From Dehalococcoidia bacterium (GTDB lineage Bacteria; Chloroflexota; Dehalococcoidia; GIF9; AB-539-J10), in contig PWUO01000044.1 in NCBI GenBank assembly GCA_003562555.1, positions 1 to 5,977 on the forward strand: DNA of 5,977 nt, in the 5' to 3' direction. A program made the position numbers and the translations under genes. The notes beneath the pieces are model-generated. The model saw only the letters and a list, made by a program, of their open reading frames with translations. It had not been told where the DNA came from and searched no databases. The stretch's first letter is position 1. Each line of letters opens with the position of its first letter. Positions 1 through 5,977 of this stretch are shown here, one piece after another.

Positions 1-222
1 GATGGCGTTCGCAACTATCTCCTCGGCCACATTTTCGCGAGTGGGTTGAAACGTGCCGATACAACCCCTGAGCTCTCCGTCCCTGTGAATCGAGACGAAC
101 ACGCCCGCACGTTCCAACATCTCAGGCGTCGAGGCCTCAGGGTGGATAACCTCTCCTTCGCGAACGTATCGCTCGATAGCCTCTCGTGCGAGCTGCGCAA
201 CCGGATGCGGGTGTTGCGTCAT
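1..222 (-). CDS. amrA: AMMECR1-domain protein (AmmeMemoRadiSam system protein A), N-terminal 74 codons only
   Basis: Reading the minus strand from the ATG at 222 gives 74 codons that stay open to the left edge, so the gene is partial. Residues 42-60 (VFVSIHRDGELRGCIGTFQ) carry the LRGCIG hallmark (51-56) of the AMMECR1 family, preceded by the usual strand beginning FVS. Family proteins are roughly 180-200 residues, so more than half is missing. AMMECR1 proteins co-occur in bacteria and archaea with Memo and a radical SAM protein; the reaction they carry out is not firmly established. The start is supported by a strong GGAGGAG ribosome site at 234-228, five bases upstream, and by the ATGA overlap with the amrS stop, which implies translational coupling. 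A Memo gene may follow off the left edge, but that cannot be seen. The family call is secure; the symbol is a convenience name. Confidence 0.93.
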   Translation of the reverse strand, partial: MTQHPHPVAQLAREAIERYVREGEVIHPEASTPEMLERAGVFVSIHRDGELRGCIGTFQPTRENVAEEIVANAI

Positions 223-1289
223 GGTGTCTCCTCCTCTGCCCGTTCCACATAATCGTCGCCAGTCCGGCGTCCGGGGGCCTCCGAAGTGCGAAAGTTCAAC
301 TCGGCGCCGCAGTGCGAGCACGACGATCCACGAAGCGCCACGACCTCCGCTTTGTAGCCCAGCCTGCGCACGTTAGTTCGCCCGCAGGAGTAGCATACGC
401 TGTCCTCGCCCTCACCACGCACGTTTCCCGAGTACACGAATTTCAGGCCTGCTGCGTGACCGATCTCGACCGCATGGCGAATCGTGCTCACAGGCGTGGG
501 CTCAACGTGCTGCATCTCGTGCATCGGAAAGAAGCGCGTGACGTGCCATGGCGTGAGCTCGCCGAGATCCTCCACCATCCAATCGGCAATGCCCTTCAGT
601 TGTTCCTCAGCATCGTTCCATCCCGGAATGATGTTCGTCACCACTTCGACATGCATGTTCCAGCGATTGCGGGCACGCACCGCGACCTCGAGGATGCCTC
701 GCCATTTCCGCACCTGTGCAAGACGCTGGTACAGCTCATCACTGAACCCCTTGACGTCCACGCGCCACGCATCCAGCCACGGACCGATGGCATCGAGCGC
801 CTCTGGTGTCATGAATCCGTTCGTGACGTAGACGGTGTACAGGCCATGCGCATGCGCCAGCTTCGCGGAGTCCAGCGTATACTCGAACCACATCGCCGGC
901 TCGTTGTACGTCCACGCAATACCGTCGCACCGGTGATCGAGTGCGAGACGTACCTGCTCTTCCGGTGACAGGTACTGTGAATCCCGGGGCACGTCCGTGC
1001 AGGCGATCTGCCAGTTCTGACAGTGCCGGCAGTGGAAGTTGCAGCCCCATCCGCCAACCGAGAACACATCGGTCCCGGGATAGAAATGAAACAGCGGCTT
1101 TTTTTCGATGGGATCGACTGCGACGGAGGACGCCGCACCGTAGTTGAGCGTATGCAGAACGCCATCCCGGTTCTGGCGAACACGGCACACCCCCACCCTG
1201 CCGGGATTGATGACGCATCTCCACTGGCAGACATGACATCGAACGCGCCCGCCAGTGAGTCCCTCGTAAAGGAGAGCCTCTCGCACCAT
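219..1289 (-). CDS. amrS: AmmeMemoRadiSam system radical SAM enzyme
   Basis: This 356-residue cytoplasmic radical SAM protein, related to pyruvate-formate-lyase activating enzymes, generates a radical from S-adenosylmethionine; its substrate in this family is not established. In order: an N-terminal cysteine cluster (C18, C21, C25, C35); the family motif EKKPLFHF (62-69); the radical SAM CX3CX2C site at C83, C87, C90 within GCNFHCRHC; the TYNEP segment (127-131); and a C-terminal zinc-ribbon-like pair C299/C302 and C324/C327. The length is typical. I chose the ATG at 1289 (MVREALLYE) because family proteins begin about there and because a TATAAT box at 1305-1300 would leave the earlier starts (GTG 1319, ATG 1301) in or upstream of the promoter. 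Those longer starts would add 10 or 4 residues and remain possible. The stop overlaps the AMMECR1 start by four bases. A seven-A run (1105-1099) encodes the EKK motif and does not break the frame. Confidence 0.94.
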   Translation of the reverse strand: MVREALLYEGLTGGRVRCHVCQWRCVINPGRVGVCRVRQNRDGVLHTLNYGAASSVAVDPIEKKPLFHFYPGTDVFSVGGWGCNFHCRHCQNWQIACTDVPRDSQYLSPEEQVRLALDHRCDGIAWTYNEPAMWFEYTLDSAKLAHAHGLYTVYVTNGFMTPEALDAIGPWLDAWRVDVKGFSDELYQRLAQVRKWRGILEVAVRARNRWNMHVEVVTNIIPGWNDAEEQLKGIADWMVEDLGELTPWHVTRFFPMHEMQHVEPTPVSTIRHAVEIGHAAGLKFVYSGNVRGEGEDSVCYSCGRTNVRRLGYKAEVVALRGSSCSHCGAELNFRTSEAPGRRTGDDYVERAEEETP

Positions 1290-1299
1290 ACCCACCGTC

Positions 1300-1329
1300 A
1301 TTATACATCGACTCTCCACCTCATCTCAG
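1300..1329 (-). promoter_or_regulatory. Predicted housekeeping promoter of amrS, near-leaderless
   Basis: Reading leftward, a CTGAGA -35-like hexamer (1329-1324, 4 of 6 matches to TTGACA), an 18-base spacer and a perfect TATAAT -10 box (1305-1300) precede the amrS ATG at 1289 by 10 bases. Transcription would be expected to begin about 7 bases past the -10 box, leaving only a few bases of leader and no room for a ribosome-binding site. This is inferred from sequence alone; the -35 match is modest. Confidence 0.6.
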
Positions 1330-1391
1330 CCCCCTCACACCCGATCGCTGTGGAATGACGGGTATTTTCACGAGTATCGCACGCCGCGCTG

Positions 1392-1421
1392 CTGACCACA
1401 CGACATTCAAGCGCCTATAAT
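1392..1421 (+). promoter_or_regulatory. Predicted housekeeping promoter of coaE, near-leaderless
   Basis: CTGACC (1392-1397, 4 of 6 matches to TTGACA), an 18-base spacer and a perfect TATAAT (1416-1421) lie just before coaE, with 9 bases between the -10 box and the ATG. The expected start site, near the A at 1426 or 1428, gives a leader of about 3-5 bases. No Shine-Dalgarno sequence of useful spacing exists (only AGG abutting the ATG), which agrees with leaderless translation. The layout copies that of the divergent amrS promoter. Confidence 0.68.
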
Positions 1422-1430
1422 AGTCACAGG

Positions 1431-2033
1431 ATGAAGGTTCTGGGAGTCACCGGCACCATCGGCAGTGGGAAATCGACGGTCTGTCGAATACTGGAGCAGT
1501 TGGGCTGTCCTGTGGTGGACGCCGACCTGGAGGCGCACATGACCTACCGGCGTGGCACACGCACGTGGGAAGCCGTGGTGTCTGCCTTTGGAGAGCGCGT
1601 TCTGACCTCTGAGGGGGAGATAGACAGGAAGGCCCTCGGCAGCATAGTGTTCGCCAATGACGAGGCACTGGCGCTCCTGAACTCCATCGTGCATCCCGCG
1701 ACACGTCGGCGCGTAAAGCGAAGACTCACCCGACTACGAAACGAAGGACGTGCGTGGACCGCAGTGGAGGCGACGCTCCTTATTGAGGCCGGCTGGCTTG
1801 ACGCTATCGACAGGCTCTGGGTGGTAACGGCACCCCGCGACGTAGTAATGGCGAGGCTTGCCCGCGACCGGGGTCAGGGTGCGCACGCCGTGCGGACGAG
1901 GATGGCCCGCCAGATGCCGGCAGAACGGATGATGGAGTATGCGGACGACATCATCTACAACGATGGTGACATGCAGGCGCTGGAAGAACGTGTGCGCGCC
2001 CTGTGGAACGCACTCATCCGGCAGCCGGCCTAG
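1431..2033 (+). CDS. coaE: Dephospho-CoA kinase
   Basis: This 200-residue cytoplasmic kinase uses ATP to phosphorylate the 3'-hydroxyl of the ribose of dephospho-CoA, the last step of coenzyme A synthesis. A P-loop, GTIGSGKST, sits at residues 8-16 right after the first beta strand. It is followed by the DAD segment (30-32), the family motif IVHP (86-89), a core strand reading EATLLIEAGW (113-122, where many homologues have a variant of DVPLLFE), an Arg-rich lid (145-165) and the C-terminal YNDGD (176-180, equivalent to the usual N-x-G turn). Length is normal for the family. The ATG at 1431 is the only start that keeps the P-loop at the usual distance; it has no ribosome site and lies 9 bases after a TATAAT box. 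The gene stands alone on its strand and converges on the binding-protein gene, sharing a CTAG with it at the stops. Confidence 0.96.
   Translation: MKVLGVTGTIGSGKSTVCRILEQLGCPVVDADLEAHMTYRRGTRTWEAVVSAFGERVLTSEGEIDRKALGSIVFANDEALALLNSIVHPATRRRVKRRLTRLRNEGRAWTAVEATLLIEAGWLDAIDRLWVVTAPRDVVMARLARDRGQGAHAVRTRMARQMPAERMMEYADDIIYNDGDMQALEERVRALWNALIRQPA
2030..2033. other. Shared CTAG palindrome holding both convergent stop codons
   Basis: The plus-strand TAG of coaE (2031-2033) and the minus-strand TAG of the binding-protein gene (2032-2030) occupy one CTAG tetranucleotide, so the two reading frames overlap by four bases. There is no intergenic space for a terminator, and I see no clear stem plus T-run at the junction; each transcript probably runs into the other gene. 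Confidence 0.95.
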
Positions 2034-3673
2034 GGACGATCCACGCTGACCCTGGTCAGGTCAGGAACGCCCATGGGGTTCAGTTCGAAACCCGACACGT
2101 ACGGCTTCACCAGCACATGATTCACGCCGTACATGAGCGGCAGCGCGGGGGGGTCCTCCAGCGCCAGTTGCTCAGCCCGCCGGTACAGATCGAGTTGCCG
2201 CTCCTCATCTGTCTCGGCAGCCGCCTGCAGCAGCAGTGCCTCGAAGTCCGGGTTGTGGTACCCGGAGATGTTGTAGGACTCTCCAGCGGAGAAGAGGGTT
2301 CCGAGGAAGTTCTGCGGGCTGGGGTAGTCCGCTATCCACCCCATGGAGTACATCTCATCACGCTCATCCTGGATGTGATACAGAAATACCTCGGGTTCAA
2401 GCTGACGAACCGATACCTCTACCCCCAGGTGATCCTTCCAGCCGCGCATGGCCGCAGCAATATATGAGGGCACATGATTGGCGTACCCGGACAGCGTGAT
2501 GCGAATGGGTGGAAGCGCTTCAGCCGAGCCGTAGGACGATTGTTCAAGCAGCATCCGCGCGAGATCGGGATCATACGCATACGGATCCACATTGGGATCG
2601 AAGCCGGGAAGCCCTTCGGGCAACAGCCCGCCGGCGCGCTTCACACTGTCTTTGAACAACACGGAGACGATGCGTTCGCGGTCGACCGCATGGCAGAACG
2701 CAAGCCGCACGTAGACATCATCAAACGGTGGTTTCGTCACATCGAAACCGATGTAGTAGAGGCTGAGCTCAGGAGTGGAGACAAGTTCGAGGTGCAGCGG
2801 ATTGGCCGGATCAGTGACCTGATCCATGTATGCAGTATAGACCGACACCACATCTATGTGTCCCTGCTCGTACAGCGTCATGGGGACGCCGGCCAGTAAC
2901 AGGAACTCCACGGCATCGACGAGCGCGGGTGTCCCGTAGTAGTCCGCATTGCGTCTCAGTTCAAGCACGTTTCCCTGTTCCCAGCGCGCCAGCGTGAAGG
3001 GTCCGGTTCCGTTCGGCTCGCGCCACCAGTTGGGACCTCCAGCCACGGTCTCGCGGTCAACAACATACGCGGTCGTATAGGTCAATTTGTCGATGAAGTA
3101 GGAGCGCGGACTCTCGATGTCGACCTGCAGCGTATGATCATCGAGCACCGTGACCCCTCGCAGCTCAGTCGCATCTCCCGCCAGCATCTCCTGCGCACCC
3201 ACTATGTCCCCGAGATAGATTGGTGCGGTCCCGGAACCCGTGGCCGGATCGCATGCCCTCTCCCACGAGTACTTGAAGTCGGCAGCAGTCACCGCCCTGC
3301 CGGAATGAAACCGGACGTCGTCGCGCAACTCAAATGTGTACCTCGTACCGTCGGCAGACACCGTCCAGTCGTGAGCGATATCCGCCACCACATGGAGATC
3401 CTCATCAAGCTTCACAAGCCCGCTGTACAGATGGGTGATATAGACGTGTGAACTCATTTCACCGGCGACAGCCGGGTCCAGCGTGATGGGTCCCACATCG
3501 GACAATCGCAGCACCGAGGCGGCGGGTCTGAGATCATCGACCTCGGGCGTACATGCGACGGTGATGAGGAGCGAGAGCATACCTGCCGCAAGCAGCAGCG
3601 GACGAATGACGGCCATGGCGCCGTGGCGGCGCCGGTTCATGAGGTCACGTAATGATACCAGCGGATTACGCAT
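2030..3673 (-). CDS. Peptide/nickel-type ABC transporter substrate-binding lipoprotein (SBP family 5)
   Basis: This 547-residue extracytoplasmic solute-binding protein belongs to the DppA/OppA-like family (SBP_bac_5). A basic N-terminus (RRRHG, 14-18) and a hydrophobic stretch (about 21-40) end at C41 in LLITVAC, a plausible though imperfect lipobox (Thr at -3), so the mature protein is probably a membrane-anchored lipoprotein. Family hallmarks follow: LDPAVAGE (65-72), LYSGLVKLDEDL (82-93), ADIAHDW (97-103), the signature region FHSGRAVTAADFKYSWER (122-139), and GTGPFTLARW (222-231). The ligand cannot be predicted; peptides are typical of the family. The start at 3673 is one base past the peptidase stop and has AAGGAG at 3689-3684, ten bases upstream. 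An internal ATG at 3640 would put the cysteine at a more usual position 30 but has no ribosome site. No permease or ATPase gene lies in the window, so its transporter must be encoded elsewhere, or it acts as a sensor. Confidence 0.93.
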   Translation of the reverse strand: MRNPLVSLRDLMNRRRHGAMAVIRPLLLAAGMLSLLITVACTPEVDDLRPAASVLRLSDVGPITLDPAVAGEMSSHVYITHLYSGLVKLDEDLHVVADIAHDWTVSADGTRYTFELRDDVRFHSGRAVTAADFKYSWERACDPATGSGTAPIYLGDIVGAQEMLAGDATELRGVTVLDDHTLQVDIESPRSYFIDKLTYTTAYVVDRETVAGGPNWWREPNGTGPFTLARWEQGNVLELRRNADYYGTPALVDAVEFLLLAGVPMTLYEQGHIDVVSVYTAYMDQVTDPANPLHLELVSTPELSLYYIGFDVTKPPFDDVYVRLAFCHAVDRERIVSVLFKDSVKRAGGLLPEGLPGFDPNVDPYAYDPDLARMLLEQSSYGSAEALPPIRITLSGYANHVPSYIAAAMRGWKDHLGVEVSVRQLEPEVFLYHIQDERDEMYSMGWIADYPSPQNFLGTLFSAGESYNISGYHNPDFEALLLQAAAETDEERQLDLYRRAEQLALEDPPALPLMYGVNHVLVKPYVSGFELNPMGVPDLTRVSVDRP

Positions 3674-3674
3674 A

Positions 3675-4772
3675 CTACAGTTGCTCCTTAAGTGCGGCTC
3701 TCCACTCGGCCTCGATGCCATCCAGATCCCTGCCGTAGCTCTGCAGCAGGGCGTCGTCCAGCCTCTCTCCCTCGGTCAGAAGGGCGAGGAGTTCGTGCAT
3801 CGGGTCGCTTCCGTACACCTCGAACAGATAGTCGATCACGCTCAGACTCTGGGCGTACGAGAGGTACGCTTTCGTGGTATCGGATGAGAACGGACCATTC
3901 AGAGTCCGCAGAGAGATGAGTTCATCCTCCCGTGCGGAATGGTTCAGTATGTTCACGAACGTGGGCGAAGGCTCGCCCTCCATGCGCATCGCGAGGCCCT
4001 CGTCAAGCCATGTGGGAACCACGCCGTACGGACCGAAGGTGGCCGTGTGCACGACAAGGTGCGAGAGTTCGTGCCGCAGGGCTCTCCTGCCCCACGTCGT
4101 GTCATCCGGTGGTATGCCAATGGCGATAACACTGTAGTCGGTGAATGCCACACCGCCGGTCCACTCCTGCGGATAAACCATTGCGCTCCTCAGATCGGCG
4201 GCGGACCGGTAGATATACACGTGAATATGCCGATCCACCCTCGTACCGACGTCCTGCGCGAGCGTCTCAATGGCGTCTTCGCAGACGTTCAACATGGACC
4301 GCGCGAACTCGTCGCTGCCGAAATACCAGTGAAGCGTGACATCGTCGGACTCGATACTCTGCCAACCGTAACGGTCATCGTTGAACCTCACCGTCGCCGG
4401 CGCAGTCTCAATCGTCGCTCCACTCGCGTCGCGCACCTGCCACCAGTAGGTCACCTCCGCACCCGGTGGCAGACTGGACCGGCGCATGTCCCAGAACCAA
4501 CTGGTGCTGACTCTGGTGGAGGGCTCGAAGTCCGCCCACGCCTCGGTGACCACAGGCGCGTACTTCATCTTATTAATGGTGTACAGCAAACGGATATCAG
4601 TCACGGGTTCCGGGCCCTCGGCCGACACCGTGAACTCGAGACTGACCGGGAACGACGCCACCACGCCGGTATCGGTAGCCTGCAGGGTCGGCGAGGCGGA
4701 TGCCACGGGCGACATCACCAGGCCAAGACAACACAGGACGAATACGGCGGTCAATCCAAGTCTTCGCATCAT
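3675..4772 (-). CDS. Secreted zinc metallopeptidase of the peptidase-MA (gluzincin) type
   Basis: This 365-residue protein starts with a clear secretion signal: MMRR, a hydrophobic core (about 5-20) and a likely signal-peptidase site after SPVASA (21-26), so it acts outside the cytoplasmic membrane. Residues about 40-130 look like a beta-rich Ig/fibronectin-type domain. The catalytic region has HELSH (234-238), a perfect HExxH zinc motif with E235 as the catalytic base, and WLDEGLA (255-261), whose E258 fits the third zinc ligand of gluzincins. The segment SYAQSLSVIDYLFEVYG (305-321) is typical of peptidase-MA proteins. The substrate is unknown. The ATG at 4772 overlaps the prfB stop as ATGA; AGGAG (4781-4777) lies 4 bases from it and 7 from the adjacent in-frame ATG at 4769, which could be the true start with one residue fewer. 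Expression is probably coupled to prfB upstream and to the lipoprotein downstream. Confidence 0.88.
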   Translation of the reverse strand: MMRRLGLTAVFVLCCLGLVMSPVASASPTLQATDTGVVASFPVSLEFTVSAEGPEPVTDIRLLYTINKMKYAPVVTEAWADFEPSTRVSTSWFWDMRRSSLPPGAEVTYWWQVRDASGATIETAPATVRFNDDRYGWQSIESDDVTLHWYFGSDEFARSMLNVCEDAIETLAQDVGTRVDRHIHVYIYRSAADLRSAMVYPQEWTGGVAFTDYSVIAIGIPPDDTTWGRRALRHELSHLVVHTATFGPYGVVPTWLDEGLAMRMEGEPSPTFVNILNHSAREDELISLRTLNGPFSSDTTKAYLSYAQSLSVIDYLFEVYGSDPMHELLALLTEGERLDDALLQSYGRDLDGIEAEWRAALKEQL

Positions 4773-5870
4773 GCCTCTCCTACCTTTGAACGAAGGTACG
4801 AATCGATGAACTCATCCAGTGTTCCGTCGAGCACTGCTTCGGCGGCTGACGACTCGTATCCCGTCCTGTGGTCCTTCACAAGTTTGTAGGGGTGCAGCAC
4901 GTAGCTGCGTATCTGGTTTCCCCATCCGGCCTCAATGCGCTCGCCCTTGAGTTTGGCCCTGGCCTGTTCGGCTTCCTTCCTCTGAACCTCGAGGACGCGG
5001 GAGTACAGGATGCGCATCGCGACCTCCTTGTTCTGGTGCTGAGACCGCTGGCTCTGGCACGCCGCCACGATCCCCGTGGGGATATGCGTAATCCGCACCG
5101 CGCTGCTGCTCTTCTGCATGTGCTGTCCACCTGGACCGCTCGAGCGGAAGGTGTCCACCCTCAGGTCGTCCGCAGGTATCTCAAGGTCCAGTTGCGCTTC
5201 CGCCTCAGGCATCACCTCCACGAGCGCGAACGACGTATTCCGCGCGTGATCCGCATCGAACGGTGAGAGCCGCACCAGTCGGTGTACCCCCATCTCGCCC
5301 CTGAGATATCCATAGGCGTGATCGCCTCTTATGTCAAGATATGCGCTCTTAACGCCGGCCTCATCCCCTTCCGAGACGTCGAGAACCTCGGCCTCGTAGC
5401 CCTGACGTTCCGCCCAGCGAATGTACATCCGCAACAGTATGCTGGCCCAGTCCTGGGATTCGGTGCCGCCTGCGCCCGCATGCAGCGCAAGCAGCGCATT
5501 GTGGTCATCGTAATCTCCGGACAGCATCAGTCGCGTCTCCTGTTTCTCGAAGCGCGACCACAGCCTCCGCGTGGCGTCCGCGATGTCCTCCTGGACCGAA
5601 GAGTCCTCCTCGGTCAGGGCAAGTTCGATCATATCGATCATCTCACGTACCTCACGCTCCATGCCATTCCACGACTCGACCAGGGATTTCTTCGCGGTGA
5701 GGGTACGCATGAGGGACCTGGCAGCCCTCTGGTCCTTCCAGAAATCAGGATCCGTGGTGCGCTGCTCGAGTTCCGCTATCTGTGCCTCTTCTGTGGGGAT
5801 GTCAAAGACGCACCATAACGTCTGAGAGTCGACGAAGCAGTGTCTCAAGGCTGTCGCGCAATTCGTTCAT
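4769..5870 (-). CDS. prfB: Peptide chain release factor 2, made by programmed +1 frameshift
   Basis: RF2 reads UGA and UAA stop codons on the ribosome and triggers release of the finished protein. The gene starts at ATG 5870, with AAGGAG at 5881-5876, and reads 22 codons (MNELRDSLETLLRRLSDVMV, then RL) to an in-frame TGA at 5804-5802. Skipping the T at 5804 continues as DIPTEEAQ to the stop at 4771-4769. The spliced product is 366 residues, close to the E. coli length. In that numbering, the coiled N-terminal domain runs to about 110; HAGAGGTESQDW, typical of class I factors, begins near 130; the stop-codon-reading tripeptide SPF is at 202-204; and the catalytic GGQ is at 247-249 in SSGPGGQH. 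SPF rather than PxT identifies RF2 instead of RF1. All key residues are present. The gene heads the minus-strand block and overlaps the peptidase gene by four bases. Confidence 0.96.
5801..5816 (-). promoter_or_regulatory. prfB programmed +1 frameshift signal
   Basis: The minus strand reads ATGGTG CGT CTT TGA C. CTT TGA C is the classic RF2 recoding heptamer: when RF2 is scarce, slow termination at UGA lets tRNA-Leu slip from CUU to UUU, continuing in the +1 frame; when RF2 is plentiful, translation stops after 22 codons. The upstream Shine-Dalgarno-like stimulator lies at the standard three-base distance, but ATGGTG (5816-5811) offers only a GGTG match to the anti-SD, weaker than the AGGGGG found in E. 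coli. Confidence 0.95.
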
Positions 5871-5977
5871 GGAGTCTCCTTCATCATCGGAGCGTAGAAT
5901 CAGACTCCTGCCCCGGAGGGCCAAGTCTGCCGCCTGCCGCAAGGTGAGCGAGTCTGGTTGGTTCGGGCAGGCGATAC
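5871..5977 (-). other. prfB upstream region; possible end of another gene, and two inverted repeats
   Basis: This stretch is too short to name a gene. One minus-strand frame (5976-5881) encodes 30 residues ending GPPGQESDSTLR followed by tandem TGA TGA stops at 5886-5881, 10 bases before prfB; this could be the tail of an upstream operon gene. A second frame is open throughout and in register with the prfB ATG (TLRQAADLALRGRSLILRSD), but RF2 proteins normally begin near 5870 and the ribosome site supports that. Two inverted repeats lie here: CGCCTGCC/GGCAGGCG (5931-5938 with 5966-5973) and CAGACT/AGTCTG (5901-5906 with 5924-5929), the second with an inner CTCC/GGAG stem. I see no convincing promoter. 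Whether this is leader RNA or coding sequence cannot be settled from the window. Confidence 0.35.

Noticed and set aside
186..968. A 260-codon plus-strand open frame opposite amrS
   Set aside because: It mirrors a well-supported radical SAM gene, has low-complexity composition, no ribosome site and no family features.
1096..1106. A AAA AAG slippery heptamer in amrS, in phase for -1 frameshifting as in dnaX
   Set aside because: It encodes EKK of a motif (EKKPLFHF) that belongs to the AmrS family, the zero frame makes a full-length normal protein, and the -1 product has no recognisable domain.
3939..4889. A 316-codon plus-strand open frame opposite the peptidase gene
   Set aside because: Its translation is rich in Arg, His and Pro with no recognisable domain, and it lies wholly antisense to genes with clear motifs; this is expected from codon bias in GC-rich DNA.
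5801..5804. The in-frame TGA of prfB as a disabling mutation (pseudogene)
   Set aside because: Its exact CTT TGA C context, position at codon 23 and intact downstream SPF and GGQ motifs fit programmed recoding, not decay.
4769..5848. prfB starting at the first start-like codon of the downstream frame (MRHCFVDSQTLW)
   Set aside because: No ribosome site lies at 5848, those residues do not resemble RF2, and the frame before it matches RF2 through the CTT TGA C frameshift.
5881..5977. A tRNA suggested by GGTTCGGGC near the right edge
   Set aside because: No acceptor, D-arm and anticodon-arm set could be folded around it; the T-loop-like string alone is not enough.

Overview
The window reads as ordinary, densely packed bacterial chromosome with high GC, and carries six genes. 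Four run on the minus strand in two blocks of tightly spaced genes, one runs on the plus strand, and one is cut by the left edge; all six are recognisable. I see no insertion sequence, CRISPR array, tRNA, rRNA or phage gene. The mix (an AMMECR1/radical-SAM pair, a secreted MA-type metallopeptidase and an extracytoplasmic lipoprotein linked to prfB) and the probable leaderless starts suggest a free-living Gram-positive-like or Chloroflexota-type bacterium. That placement is an inference from gene style and has not been tested.

Left block (1-1289, minus): amrS, the radical SAM member of the AmmeMemoRadiSam system, overlaps by four bases (ATGA) the start of an AMMECR1-domain gene that leaves the window at base 1. 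A short divergent intergenic region (1290-1430) holds two look-alike promoters, each with a perfect TATAAT box 9-10 bases before the start codon it serves. These predict near-leaderless mRNAs for amrS (leftward) and for coaE (rightward, dephospho-CoA kinase, last step of coenzyme A synthesis).

Right block (2030-5870, minus): transcription order is prfB (release factor 2), a secreted gluzincin-type metallopeptidase with a peptidase-MA domain, then a lipoprotein of the peptide/nickel ABC-transporter substrate-binding family. prfB and the peptidase gene share an ATGA overlap; the peptidase stop and the lipoprotein start are one base apart. The lipoprotein gene ends head-on against coaE, and both TAG stop codons lie in the same CTAG palindrome.

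The most distinctive single feature is in prfB. Its open frame is interrupted after 22 codons by an in-frame TGA in the context CTT TGA C, the classic autoregulatory +1 programmed frameshift site of release factor 2. The real protein is therefore 366 residues and starts at 5870, not at the first start-like codon of the downstream frame. I find no clearly undescribed system. The best candidates for follow-up are the twin leaderless promoters, the recoding site with its weak stimulatory element, and the unexplained coupling of RF2 with an envelope peptidase and an orphan binding protein.
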